Positions 27,009 through 36,084 of a stretch of 64,000 nucleotides of DNA are shown in pieces; position 1 is the first letter of the stretch, and every line of letters begins with the position of its first letter. The notes beneath the pieces were generated by a model, which saw nothing but the letters and a program-made list of their open reading frames with translations, searched no databases and had not been told where the DNA came from. The stretch is from contig NZ_PDJL01000002.1 in the NCBI RefSeq assembly GCF_002563795.1, positions 61,875-125,874 of the forward strand, written 5' to 3'. Origin of the DNA: Vibrio sp. ES.051 (GTDB lineage Bacteria > Pseudomonadota > Gammaproteobacteria > Enterobacterales > Vibrionaceae). Made by a program: the position numbers and the translations under genes.

Positions 27009-28358
27009 GTGCCTGTGACAAATTCAATTTTCTCTCCTTTATCTAACCCAAAAGTACATCGCCAAGTCTTAGCCTTAGCGATTCCTATGGTGTTGTCGAA
27101 TATTACCGTCCCACTGCTTGGTTTGGTGGATGCGGCGGTGATAGGCCACTTAGAACATGCTTGGTATCTCGGTGGTGTTGCGCTGGGGAGTACCATGATC
27201 AGTGTGACATTTTGGCTGCTTGGTTTTTTACGTATGTCGACCACGGGATTGGCCGCACAATCGTATGGCAGTGATGATCGTAAGCAACTGGCTTTGGTAT
27301 TCATGCAAGGCACTTTAATGGCCGTATTGTTTGCGGTGGGATTTTTATTGGCTCACAAACCCGTTGCAGATTTAGTGTTTGGTTGGAGTGATGCCAGCGC
27401 AGAAGTGAAACGCTATGGGATGCAATACTTTTCTATCCGAGTGTGGAGCGCACCTGCCGCGTTGATGAATTTTGTGCTGCTCGGATGGTTGCTGGGTACG
27501 CAAAATGCGCGAGCCCCAATGTGGATGGTGATCATCACTAATCTGATTAATATCGCTCTGGATGTTCTGTTTGTGCTTGGTTTGGGCTGGAAAGTCGAGG
27601 GCGCGGCATTAGCCTCGGTCATTGCCGATTACTCAGGTATGGCGTTTGGGCTTGTTTGCGTGTGGAAAACTTGGCGAGAGAGAGCGTTACCCTTACCGAA
27701 AAGTTTGTTTGTCGATACCCAGCACGGACTCGGACGTTTTGTGAAGCTCAATCGCGATATTTTCTTGCGCTCTTTGTGCTTACAAGCTGCGTTTAGCTTT
27801 ATGACTTTTCAAGGTGCAAGCTTTGGCGATGATGTGGTGGCAGCCAATGCGGTACTGATGAGTTTTCTGATGATCATCTCGTATGGTATGGACGGCTTTG
27901 CTTATGCGATGGAGGCGATGGTCGGAAAAGCCATTGGCGCCAAAGATAGGCAACAACTCAGCGCCTCGCTGGTGGGCACTTTTTTCTGGAGTTTGATTAT
28001 CTGTTTGGGGCTTACGGCGGTTTTTGGGCTGGCGGGATCGCCGTTGATCGCTATGATCACTACTATTGAGCCTGTGCAACAGCAAGCGGCGGTGTATCTG
28101 CCTTGGTTGGTGGTGATGCCACTGGCTTCCATGTGGTGCTTTCTATTAGATGGTATTTTTGTCGGAGCGACCAAAGGGAAGGACATGCGTAACAGTATGT
28201 TTATGGCAACCAGCTTCTTCTTCGTGGTCTTTTATCTATTTTCGGGTTGGGAGAACCACGCGCTTTGGCTGGCTATGACCAGTTTTATGTTGATGCGTGG
28301 TATTGGTCTTGGTGTGATTTTTCTTTATCAATGGCGTAAAGACACTTTTCTCGTTTAA
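27009..28358 (+). CDS. dinF: MATE-family efflux protein DinF
   Basis: A 449-residue MATE transporter with about twelve hydrophobic segments. SFSIF-like start, then LALAIPMVLSNITVPLLGLVDAAVIGH near residue 20, typical of DinF, and LDGIFVGATKGKDMRNSM near 375. It exports organic compounds using an ion gradient. It starts at GTG (27009), with a second GTG at 27015; no better start is seen. In E. coli dinF is cotranscribed with lexA; here the methyltransferase gene and a terminator come between, and no SOS box was seen directly before it. Confidence 0.9.
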   Translation: MPVTNSIFSPLSNPKVHRQVLALAIPMVLSNITVPLLGLVDAAVIGHLEHAWYLGGVALGSTMISVTFWLLGFLRMSTTGLAAQSYGSDDRKQLALVFMQGTLMAVLFAVGFLLAHKPVADLVFGWSDASAEVKRYGMQYFSIRVWSAPAALMNFVLLGWLLGTQNARAPMWMVIITNLINIALDVLFVLGLGWKVEGAALASVIADYSGMAFGLVCVWKTWRERALPLPKSLFVDTQHGLGRFVKLNRDIFLRSLCLQAAFSFMTFQGASFGDDVVAANAVLMSFLMIISYGMDGFAYAMEAMVGKAIGAKDRQQLSASLVGTFFWSLIICLGLTAVFGLAGSPLIAMITTIEPVQQQAAVYLPWLVVMPLASMWCFLLDGIFVGATKGKDMRNSMFMATSFFFVVFYLFSGWENHALWLAMTSFMLMRGIGLGVIFLYQWRKDTFLV

Positions 28359-28378
28359 TTACCTGAGAGCATAAAGAC

Positions 28379-28406
28379 AAAACAGCAAGCCATGGGCTGC
28401 TGTTTT
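28379..28406. terminator. Bidirectional terminator between dinF and sthA
   Basis: Arms AAAACAGCA and TGCTGTTTT enclosing the palindrome-like GCCATGGGC, between convergent genes. Confidence 0.8.
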
Positions 28407-28430
28407 GTTATCGACGACGAACTTGCTCAT

Positions 28431-29831
28431 CTAGAATAATCGATTCAGGCCATTTAACGCTGCTACGCGATACGCTTCTGCCATGGTGGGGTAATTGAAT
28501 GTCGTATTGACGAAGTATTCAATCGTATTGGCTTTGCCTTTTTGCTCCATGATGGCTTGACCGATATGGATGATTTCTGCGGCGCGCTCACCAAAACAAT
28601 GAATGCCGAGGATCTCTTTGGTTTCACGGTGGAAGAGAATTTTCAAACTGCCGATGTCTTTGCCTGCGATCTGCGCGCGCGCTAAGTGTTTGAACGAGGA
28701 ACGTCCCACTTCGTACGGTACTTTCGCGGCCGTCAGTTCTTGCTCTGTTTTACCCACTGAGCTGATTTCCGGAATGGTGTAGATACCCGTTGGGATGTCA
28801 TCAATCAGATAGTTGTCAGCCTGACCTTTGGTGACCGCTTGTGCGACAAAGCGTCCCTGATCGTAAGCCGCACTCGCGAGGCTAGGGTAACCAATGACAT
28901 CACCCACCGCGTATATGTGAGCGATATCGGTTTGATAGTTACGATTTACTTTTAACTGTCCGCGCGAGTCTGCTTCTAGACCGACAGCATCTAAGTCTAG
29001 CTTATCAGTGTTACCCGCTCGACCGTTCGCATACAGCAAACAATCTGCTTTCATCTTCTTGCCTGATTGCAGGTGAATGATCACGCCATCTTCTGTGCCT
29101 TCGATTTTTTCATAGGTTTCATCATTACGAATCACCACACCGCTGTTCCAGAAGTGGTAAGACAGCGCATCTGATACTTCGTTATCCAAGAACTCCAACA
29201 AGCGGTCCCGGGTATTGATAAGGTCGGTTTTCACGCCAAGTCCTCGGAAGATAGAAGCGTATTCACAACCGATAACGCCCGCACCGTAAATGATGATATG
29301 GCGCGGGTCGTGTTTCAGGCTTAAAATGGAATCACTGTCGTAGATGCGCTCATGCAAGAAATTAACGTCGTTAGGCTGGTATGGACGAGAGCCAGTCGCA
29401 ATCACAAACTTGTCGGCAGAATACACTTCTTCTGTGCCATCATTTTGCGTGATGACGATAGAGTGGTCATCAATAAAGCGGGCGGTACCAAAGAGTAAGC
29501 TGCACTGGTTGCGGTCGTAGAAGCCTTGTCGCAGACGTGTTTGTTTATCGATGACCGATTTCGCATGGCCTAAAATGTCAGAAAAGGTGGCATGTACGCT
29601 GGAGTTATTGCGACAGAATAACGGGTTACTATTGAACTCGATGATTCGGCTGACGGCATGGCGCAGCGCTTTTGATGGAATCGTTCCCCAGTGTGTACAA
29701 CCGCCGCCGACACTGCTTTCTTTCTCGACAATGGCTACATTCAGTCCCGCCTTGGTTAATCCCATCGCAGCCCCTTCTCCGCCAGGGCCACTACCAATTA
29801 CGATTACGTCATAATGATTAACATGCGGCAT
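28431..29831 (-). CDS. sthA: Soluble pyridine nucleotide transhydrogenase
   Basis: A 466-residue flavoprotein of the disulfide-reductase fold that moves hydride between NADPH and NAD+. The FAD site [16 protein letters not shown] is near residue 8; [17 protein letters not shown] shows Thr in place of the second redox Cys, the SthA hallmark. The NAD site [15 protein letters not shown] and late [16 protein letters not shown] and [14 protein letters not shown] follow. ATG 29831 has AAGGAAG upstream and gives the family start; an open extension to 29861 is ignored. It is divergent from fabR, as in E. coli. Confidence 0.96.
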   Translation of the reverse strand: MPHVNHYDVIVIGSGPGGEGAAMGLTKAGLNVAIVEKESSVGGGCTHWGTIPSKALRHAVSRIIEFNSNPLFCRNNSSVHATFSDILGHAKSVIDKQTRLRQGFYDRNQCSLLFGTARFIDDHSIVITQNDGTEEVYSADKFVIATGSRPYQPNDVNFLHERIYDSDSILSLKHDPRHIIIYGAGVIGCEYASIFRGLGVKTDLINTRDRLLEFLDNEVSDALSYHFWNSGVVIRNDETYEKIEGTEDGVIIHLQSGKKMKADCLLYANGRAGNTDKLDLDAVGLEADSRGQLKVNRNYQTDIAHIYAVGDVIGYPSLASAAYDQGRFVAQAVTKGQADNYLIDDIPTGIYTIPEISSVGKTEQELTAAKVPYEVGRSSFKHLARAQIAGKDIGSLKILFHRETKEILGIHCFGERAAEIIHIGQAIMEQKGKANTIEYFVNTTFNYPTMAEAYRVAALNGLNRLF

Positions 29832-30123
29832 GATGTCTTCCTTGTTATATTTGCTTAACATTGCTTTAGCGCGATTTTAACTCATTTACGCTATTGGTAC
29901 ACGTCACGGCGGCGAGAGAGTGGAAGTGATCACGTAGATTTGACCAAAAGGGTGGGGGGGATGTTATATGTCAATAAATCACATCGAGAACATTGCAATT
30001 AGAGACATCCCAATAGTAACGTTCTCGCGGTTAAGATTAGTACCGCAACATATCTTTCTACGCAGGAGCAAATTGCGTTATATTGGGCCTCTTGTACCCG
30101 ACAGAAAAAAGAGCACGTTAAAA

Positions 30124-30765
30124 ATGAAAGCGATGGGCATCCGTGCGCAACAAAAAGAAAAGACACGTCGATCACTGATCGATGCGGCATTTAGTCAATT
30201 AAGTGCGGATCGCAGCTTTTCCAGCCTCAGCTTACGAGAAGTCGCCCGAGAGGCAGGCATTGCACCGACTTCTTTTTACCGCCACTTCAAAGACATGGAT
30301 GAACTAGGCTTAACCATGGTCGATGAAGGTGGCTTGCTATTACGTCAACTGATGCGTCAGGCACGTCAACGTATAGTGAAAGAAGGGAGTGTCATTCGTA
30401 CCTCAGTGGAAACTTTTATGGAGTTCATTGAAAGTAGCCCGAACGTGTTTCGTTTGCTATTGCGTGAGCGCTCCGGCACTTCTGCTGAATTTCGTACTGC
30501 TGTCGCTCGAGAAATTCAGCATTTTGCGGCAGAATTAACTGAGTACTTAATGAGCACCGGCGTGACCAGAGAAGAGGCGTATACTCAAGCAGAGGCATCT
30601 GTAACGTTGGTCTTTAGTTCGGGCGCTGAAGTGTTAGATTTAGATCGACGTGAGCGCGATGAACTCGCCGAGCGATTGATCATGCAATTGCGAATAATAG
30701 CCAAAGGGGCCTATTGGTATCGCAAAGAACGTGAACGTAACCGATTAAAAGGCGGGATAGAATAA
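30124..30765 (+). CDS. fabR: TetR-family repressor of unsaturated fatty acid synthesis FabR
   Basis: A 213-residue TetR-type repressor of the fabA/fabB genes that senses acyl-CoA or acyl-ACP. The DNA-binding domain [22 protein letters not shown] (residues 37-58) is near identical to E. coli FabR, followed by [32 protein letters not shown] and [12 protein letters not shown]. The frame is open upstream from 29968, but [13 protein letters not shown] (30124) or MGIRAQQ (30133) fits the family. The stop overlaps the yijD start by one base. Confidence 0.94.
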   Translation: MKAMGIRAQQKEKTRRSLIDAAFSQLSADRSFSSLSLREVAREAGIAPTSFYRHFKDMDELGLTMVDEGGLLLRQLMRQARQRIVKEGSVIRTSVETFMEFIESSPNVFRLLLRERSGTSAEFRTAVAREIQHFAAELTEYLMSTGVTREEAYTQAEASVTLVFSSGAEVLDLDRRERDELAERLIMQLRIIAKGAYWYRKERERNRLKGGIE

Positions 30766-31130
30766 TGTCGAATGGAAATCAATCTGAAAAGAAAACGCTG
30801 ATTTTGGCACTGGTTGCTGGTGTGTGTGGTGATGCTTTGTTGTCATGGCTGACCATGAGCGAAGTGTCTTTTTCAATCTTTCCTCTGATTGCACTCGTAC
30901 TAGCGGTACAAGCTCTTTACCAAGAATACCTAAACAACCCAGTATCGGAAGATATCCCGTTAGTGGGTTTGGCGTGCTTCTTTGTCGGAGCATTTGGTCA
31001 CTCAGCGTTTATCAAAGCGCAATACCCAGATGCAGGGTCTAACTTCTTCGCCATTCTGATATCTATGGTCCTACTGGCCTGGATTGGTAAGAAATTAGGT
31101 TTTGTTAGCAAGAAGACTTCTGCGGAATAA
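30765..31130 (+). CDS. yijD: DUF1422 membrane protein YijD
   Basis: A 121-residue protein with four hydrophobic segments, matching YijD (LVAGVCGDALLSWLTMSEVSFSIFP). It is coupled to fabR by a one-base overlap. In E. coli trmA follows it, convergent; here an island of about 16.8 kb lies between. Function is unknown. Confidence 0.88.
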   Translation: MSNGNQSEKKTLILALVAGVCGDALLSWLTMSEVSFSIFPLIALVLAVQALYQEYLNNPVSEDIPLVGLACFFVGAFGHSAFIKAQYPDAGSNFFAILISMVLLAWIGKKLGFVSKKTSAE

Positions 31131-31147
31131 GCAAAACGAATCAAATT

Positions 31148-31177
31148 AAAAAAGCGAGCCACTGAGCTCGCTTTTTT
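31148..31177. terminator. Terminator after yijD
   Basis: Arms AAAAAAGCGAGC and GCTCGCTTTTTT around CACTGA. It was probably the shared terminator of yijD and trmA before the island entered. Confidence 0.88.
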
Positions 31178-31195
31178 TGTATTTGACGCGGGTAG

Positions 31196-31244
31196 TTACG
31201 CTTTGCGTTCCAATAGTACGCCTGCTTCCATGTGGTGGGTAAAT
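31196..31244 (-). repeat. Left attachment site with the stranded original 3' end of trmA
   Basis: On the minus strand this reads in the trmA frame as [15 protein letters not shown] and stop. The last 33 bases (31212-31244) match 47990-48022 inside trmA at 32 of 33 positions. The piece is separated from the trmA body by the whole island, so it is the ancestral gene end left by integration and forms attL. Confidence 0.9.
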
Positions 31245-31354
31245 AGATAACAGTGTCCATCAGTGTACACGTGGTTATATTCATTGAACTTAAAGTATTG
31301 TTTTTTATAGTGTAGATATTACTGGTTGTCCATGGAGATCCTCAGGGGTACAAT

Positions 31355-31391
31355 GAAAACTCACAGGTCCCCGTACCCTGAGCCGTACCCC
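31355..31391. repeat. Integrase arm-site candidates, left end
   Basis: CCGTACCC occurs at 31371-31378 and 31383-31390, a 12-base period, with an inverted GGGGTAC at 31355-31361. The same pair with the same period recurs at the right end (47917-47936). Such paired short repeats inside att sites are typical of integrase arm-binding sites; the role is inferred. Confidence 0.55.
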
Positions 31392-31412
31392 GGATGGTAG
31401 GAGTTACTGATA

Positions 31413-32672
31413 ATGACAAAGCGAATTAGTAGTAATGCAACACTGCAAGCATTGAAACCAAAAGAGAAAGAGTACTCAATTCCTGATAAGAAAATTGAGG
31501 GATTGAATATTCGAGTTCGCCCTACGGGTACGATGACTTGGACATTTCGTTTTCAAGTTGGTAAAAAACACGACAAAATATCTATGGGGCGTTACGTCCA
31601 ACTAAAGCCAAATACAGGTATGACGCTGGAGCAGGCAAGGAAGGAAGCCGGACGCTACCGCAGTTGGTTAGAGAACAATAAAAACCCTAAGATAGAGCTA
31701 CTCAGAGAGCGTCGAGAGCAAGAAGAAGCACGTACATTTGATGATGCATTTGTTAGCTTTGATGAAAAGCGTTTATCAAAGCAACTTCGTAGTTCCCAGT
31801 CTAGATCCATTTACCTTCGTGATATCAAACCCTACATAGGTAATATCAACCTAGTTGACTTGAATATTATCGACCTTAATAAAGTGTTTGATGCAAAGGT
31901 GGATAAAGATGGAAAACGTATGGCTGGAGCGATTGGGGTTTGTCACAAAATCATTAATCAGGTGATCAATCATGCCTTAGCCTTGAATATGATTGATAGA
32001 CATCCAGCACCGCAATTAAAAGCAAAAGATGTTGGTGGTGGCTCTAATGTGACAAAGAGAAACCTAAGTTTTTCTGAGTTGAAAGTATTGTTGTCGAGCT
32101 TAGGTGACTGGCGCACAGATCCAGCTAATATTCGCTTGATACGTTTTTTGCTTGGGTGTGGTCAGCGTATTAGTGCTGTACTTGAAATGCGTTGGAGTGA
32201 ATTGGACTTTGATAAAAGGGTCTGGTTGCTGCCTGCTAGCTCTGAAGAGCGGCATACGAAGAGCCCAGAGAGTCGTAAAGTACCGTTGAGTGACTATCTG
32301 GTTGAGCAGCTCCAAGAGCAGCGTAAGCTTGTATCAAACAAATGGGAGCTGGTTTGGCCTCAAATCGCTTCAGATAAAGTTCAAGAGCCATCAGCGATAC
32401 GAGCACTTATTAAGCGTAATATTCCATCAGATATCGAACATTTCTCACCGCATGACCTTCGTCGGACCTTTATTAGTCGATGTAGTGAGATGGGGCTCGA
32501 TATTGTGGCTGTAGAGAAAGCTGTAGGCCACCAGCTGCCGGGTATGTTGCGAGTTTACAATCACCATGATTATTTAAATGAACAACTGTCAGTGCTCCAA
32601 GCTTGGGGGGATAAGCTATACGCACTGAGTGTTAGTAACGTTGTACCCTTATCAGCTATTGAGTCGGCTTAG
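31413..32672 (+). CDS. P4-type tyrosine integrase of the island
   Basis: A 419-residue tyrosine recombinase. Residues about 10-95 are the DUF4102-like arm-binding domain (IPDKKIEGLNIRVRPTG; FRFQVGKKHDKISMGRY), then the core-binding domain, then the catalytic domain with Arg252 (GQRISAVL), His347-x-x-Arg350 (PHDLRRTF), His373 and the nucleophile Tyr382. It presumably integrates and excises the island at the trmA 3' end. The stop is followed 15 bases later by a convergent gene. Ribosome site GTAGGAGTTACTGATA. Confidence 0.93.
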   Translation: MTKRISSNATLQALKPKEKEYSIPDKKIEGLNIRVRPTGTMTWTFRFQVGKKHDKISMGRYVQLKPNTGMTLEQARKEAGRYRSWLENNKNPKIELLRERREQEEARTFDDAFVSFDEKRLSKQLRSSQSRSIYLRDIKPYIGNINLVDLNIIDLNKVFDAKVDKDGKRMAGAIGVCHKIINQVINHALALNMIDRHPAPQLKAKDVGGGSNVTKRNLSFSELKVLLSSLGDWRTDPANIRLIRFLLGCGQRISAVLEMRWSELDFDKRVWLLPASSEERHTKSPESRKVPLSDYLVEQLQEQRKLVSNKWELVWPQIASDKVQEPSAIRALIKRNIPSDIEHFSPHDLRRTFISRCSEMGLDIVAVEKAVGHQLPGMLRVYNHHDYLNEQLSVLQAWGDKLYALSVSNVVPLSAIESA

Positions 32673-32686
32673 ATACTGAGTATTTG

Positions 32687-33394
32687 TTATCTTTGCCATT
32701 GCGACTTAGAAGACTTAGAGGATGGACTTTGCCATGTCTTTGAGGCTTTTCTTTTAGAATGGTTGGTATCTACTTTTTGATTTGTGGTTTTAGGGCTCTC
32801 ATGCAGCGTAGGTTCATCTTGTGCAGAAATGATTTTCTCTTGAAGAGTCGATGATTTTTCTTTTTCGTGAGCAGTAGATACTGAGGGTTTTAGGTCGTCG
32901 TTAACTTTCCTTAGCTTTGAAAGCTCAGTCTCCAATTCTTCTATTTTAGCCTCTTGCTCTTCTATTCTTTTACAAGCCTGCAGGTATTCCAGTTCAACTT
33001 TCTTTAGCCTCTCCAGTTCTTCGATCTTGGTTTGACTTTCAGTAATAAGAAAATCAATCATTGCTTTGATCGAACTCCCATTAGCTTTGGCTAGTGAGTC
33101 GACAATTTTGTACGCATTTTTAGAAATGGATATGTTGATTTGTTTATTATCCTTCCTACTCTTTTGAGCTCGCCAAGCACTACTTGCTTGCTGTAACAGT
33201 AACTTGTTGTCACTTATCGATTCATCTAAACCTTTTAAGTATTCTATTGCTGAGGTTGTACTTCTGGATGCTGAATTGGCTAAACCGGTATCCCAAAGAA
33301 TCTTTTTTTTGAGCAAATATTCTGCTGCCCACTTTTCTTGTTTCAGAGAACCAGTTAACCAGCTTTTAGCATTACTTCTACGTCCCATACTCAT
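32687..33394 (-). CDS. Putative DNA-binding coiled-coil protein
   Basis: A protein of about 235 residues. Residues about 85-115 (INISISKNAYKIVDSLAKAN and on) resemble a ribbon-helix-helix unit; about 120-165 is a Glu/Lys-rich coiled coil; the C-terminal 65 residues are Ser/Thr/Lys-rich and disordered. The start is uncertain: ATG 33394 or 33388, neither with a strong ribosome site. It is divergent from the winged-helix gene across a repeat-rich region, which suggests it is a local regulator or a partition-like factor. I do not recognise a named family. Confidence 0.55.
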   Translation of the reverse strand: MSMGRRSNAKSWLTGSLKQEKWAAEYLLKKKILWDTGLANSASRSTTSAIEYLKGLDESISDNKLLLQQASSAWRAQKSRKDNKQINISISKNAYKIVDSLAKANGSSIKAMIDFLITESQTKIEELERLKKVELEYLQACKRIEEQEAKIEELETELSKLRKVNDDLKPSVSTAHEKEKSSTLQEKIISAQDEPTLHESPKTTNQKVDTNHSKRKASKTWQSPSSKSSKSQWQR

Positions 33395-33430
33395 AACACC
33401 ATTCATAAACACTGCTCATACTTTGGCACA

Positions 33431-33506
33431 GTAATGGAATACAGTTCGTGACTTAATCACCAGAAATAGCCATTACACATTTCCGCACCGTGTAATGTGA
33501 TACAGT
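33431..33506. promoter_or_regulatory. Repeat-containing control region between divergent island genes
   Basis: GTAATGGAATACAGT (33431-33445) recurs as GTAATGTGATACAGT (33492-33506), a 61-base spacing with two mismatches. CATTACAC (33471-33478) pairs with GTGTAATG (33490-33497) as an inverted repeat. Sites of this kind between divergent genes are usually operators; replication iterons are a less likely reading. Confidence 0.5.
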
Positions 33507-33547
33507 ATTTGAACTCTAAATACCTACTGGTAAAACATGGAATATTG

Positions 33548-34870
33548 ATGAATTACGCCATGGATGAGGTCAAAACACTCTCAAAAGCTTTACTGTATCT
33601 TGATGAGAATAGTCAGAAGTTTGAAGCATCACCAGAAGCTAAAATGCTCTGGATTAAACTACTTATTCTTACTCGGTGTGATAATTGGCAAACGACACTC
33701 AATAGTCGTGAGTTGTGCGCATGTCTGCGAATAAGTAACAGCACTTTTACTAAATCGGTAAAGCAACTAGAGAAAACTGGCTTGCTTGGAAGGCAATCAA
33801 TTAAGACGGGTAAGGGTGGGAGCAGCTACCGATACCATGTCACTCTTCCACGTAATCGTAATGCTAAAGGTATGCACGTGAGCGCTCCCTTTTTAAAATT
33901 GAGTACGACATTTATTCACTATGAAGGTTTGTTAAACAATGCAAAAAAACCATCACTAGCTAATAAATTGCTCTTTCTTGTTCTGCTGCATTTTAGTGAT
34001 GATTTTGGTCATGTATCTGAACTTGGACGTGCAAAAATCGCCGACATTACTGGTATGAATAAAGAAAGAGTAAAATCGCATGTTGAACGATTATGTTCAC
34101 TGGGATTTATTAACAAGGTACCCGGTGGAACTATCCCACAACTAATGGGGAAGGTATCAACGCAGTACTATCTAAATATCTGGCACTCAGCATTTCAACA
34201 ACAAGTTCACGGATATCGCTTCACTCAGCAAAACCTGATTATGACAGCGAGTTTGTCAGAGATGGTCATTTCTTCGGTGATAAGGCAAAAGCCGATACAC
34301 AATCAAACGGAGCATTCTCTCAACGCATTTTATGAATCATCGTTAATTGCATCCGTGAAAGTAAGTATTGATGCCTGCCGAGTAAGACACTTCTTCACAG
34401 GAGAAAATAGAAAGCTGCTGGCTAATCATATAGAGCTTAAAGTAAATGATATAGCCTCTTATTTGCTAAACCAGCACTGGAACATGATTGATGGTACCTC
34501 TCTTATTTCAGGAAAGGCACCAGATGAATTGCTATCCGATGATGGCCTTGCTGATTCAATAGCAGAAAGGTTTCTACCAGAGTCTGTGATGCATCATCAT
34601 AAAAAAAATACAGACTTCCAACGCAATTACAATGAAGACTCCTTAGCTAATGAGGCTTTGGACATTGAAGCTCATGATATCGACGTTTTACCCGGAGCAA
34701 AGGAGCTGATTAATTTAATTGTACATATGGCATGGATTAAAGCTATCGAAGCCAAAAATGTGATTACTATGAACAGAAAGCTCTTTGATAATTTACCAGA
34801 ACAAGGCATTTACAAAGTCCTGCCATACTCAGCAAGGGGAAATGGGATTGATATAATTGTCAGCCATTAG
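33548..34870 (+). CDS. Winged-helix protein, possible replication initiator or regulator
   Basis: A 440-residue protein with two HTH/winged-helix segments: LNSRELCACLRISNSTFTKS with KQLEKTGLLGRQS near residues 50-90, and ELGRAKIADITGMNKERVKS with HVERLCSLGFINKV near 160-205. Tandem winged helices of this sort occur in plasmid initiators and in island regulators. The remaining 230 residues show no motif I recognise. The start at 33548 avoids the repeat region; a start at 33497 is possible. It does not fit a known Rep family by eye, so the role is open. Confidence 0.5.
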   Translation: MNYAMDEVKTLSKALLYLDENSQKFEASPEAKMLWIKLLILTRCDNWQTTLNSRELCACLRISNSTFTKSVKQLEKTGLLGRQSIKTGKGGSSYRYHVTLPRNRNAKGMHVSAPFLKLSTTFIHYEGLLNNAKKPSLANKLLFLVLLHFSDDFGHVSELGRAKIADITGMNKERVKSHVERLCSLGFINKVPGGTIPQLMGKVSTQYYLNIWHSAFQQQVHGYRFTQQNLIMTASLSEMVISSVIRQKPIHNQTEHSLNAFYESSLIASVKVSIDACRVRHFFTGENRKLLANHIELKVNDIASYLLNQHWNMIDGTSLISGKAPDELLSDDGLADSIAERFLPESVMHHHKKNTDFQRNYNEDSLANEALDIEAHDIDVLPGAKELINLIVHMAWIKAIEAKNVITMNRKLFDNLPEQGIYKVLPYSARGNGIDIIVSH

Positions 34871-35246
34871 ACGCACTAGCTATTAGCCGAATGCACTCTT
34901 GTTGAAATGCATAACTTCAGAGTGACTTCAGTTCCAATCACCCTAGCTAGATCCAATCTTCGACTATCCATAGGTATGACTCAGGTACTACAGCCTTGAA
35001 AGAAACAATGCTCTCAGTGGATTAGTAATATAGCTACTTAACAAACACTCTTTATAAGAGCATTACTAGCAGTACAACACTCAGTAGCCACACTACTGAT
35101 GAATGCAGTACATGTTGCTTAGTCAGTTAAGATCTCTAGCCATAGGCAATAGAGATTCACTCACTGTTAAGGCAGAACGGTTTTATGTAAGTTGTTACGC
35201 ATCATTCTCTTTCTATGTGAAATCAAACAACACAGGAGAGATTTTC
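34871..35246. other. Gap without a supported gene
   Basis: These 376 bases hold no supported gene. The frame of the next protein is open back to 35103, but the ATG at 35247 has a much better ribosome site (AGGAGAG). No hairpin or repeat stands out. It likely contains the promoter for the Gp2-like gene. Confidence 0.5.
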
Positions 35247-35921
35247 ATGAACATGTTTCAATTTGCTCAAATCCCACCTCAGTATGGTTCTTTAAACCAA
35301 CGCTACCTTGCCCGTATCAATGACACCGTTATGGGAGCCCTAGCGAACCACCCAAGAGTACTCATCGCTCGAATTGATCTACGTATACTTAACAATGGGG
35401 GATACTCTGATAACCCACTAGAACGTGATGTACCAACCTGTTTTGTGAATATAGGTGTTGGTTTGATGAAACGGTTTTTAGCTTCACTAAATGCTCAGAT
35501 CGCTACAGATCAGATGAATAAAGCCAAACAAGGGAAGCGTATCCACCCGTGTCCGTTAAATTACGTTTGGGTAAGGGAACGTAGTACGAGTCACAATGAA
35601 CATTACCATGTGGCACTGGTGGTCAATCAGGATGCTTACTATCCATTTGGTAGGCTTCATTACGAGGGGACTCTTGCTTGTATGGTAAACAGAGCATGGG
35701 CTAGTGCATTAGGGCTTACGACAGATGAGATTGAGGGGCTAGTTCATATCCCTGAGCGTCCAATGTATACGTTGAACCGTAATCACCCACCAGCACGATT
35801 TCAGAAAGATCTAGGTGAAGTAGCGGTTAGGCTGGCTTACTTGGCAAAAAATGAGACCAAGATACTTGGTGATGGTCGCCGTAATTTTGGATGCAATACC
35901 TCAAATAATTGCTTTGTTTAG
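35247..35921 (+). CDS. Inovirus Gp2-like protein (YagK/YfjJ family)
   Basis: A 224-residue protein resembling the inovirus-type Gp2 / YagK-YfjJ C-terminal family: LIARIDLRI early, PTCFVNIGVGLMKRFLASLN, YVWVRERSTSHNEHYHVALVVNQDAYY with paired His residues, then GTLACMVNRAWASALGL. The H-x-H-like pattern and position recall HUH/rolling-circle-type replication or primase-like folds, but this has not been shown for the family. Such genes mark satellite-like islands and defective prophages. Start chosen for AGGAGAG six bases upstream. Confidence 0.8.
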   Translation: MNMFQFAQIPPQYGSLNQRYLARINDTVMGALANHPRVLIARIDLRILNNGGYSDNPLERDVPTCFVNIGVGLMKRFLASLNAQIATDQMNKAKQGKRIHPCPLNYVWVRERSTSHNEHYHVALVVNQDAYYPFGRLHYEGTLACMVNRAWASALGLTTDEIEGLVHIPERPMYTLNRNHPPARFQKDLGEVAVRLAYLAKNETKILGDGRRNFGCNTSNNCFV

Positions 35922-36084
35922 CTTTATATCGATAACACCTTTTGAGAAGACAATATTACCTGTATAATTTATGTTCAATGTAAACATTTGAAAGTAATGA
36001 TTTTAGATATTGAATACATCTTCATCTATCGTCTATCTTTCAGTGATTAAACCTGTTTTGACTAAACACATTGGAGAGTGATGT

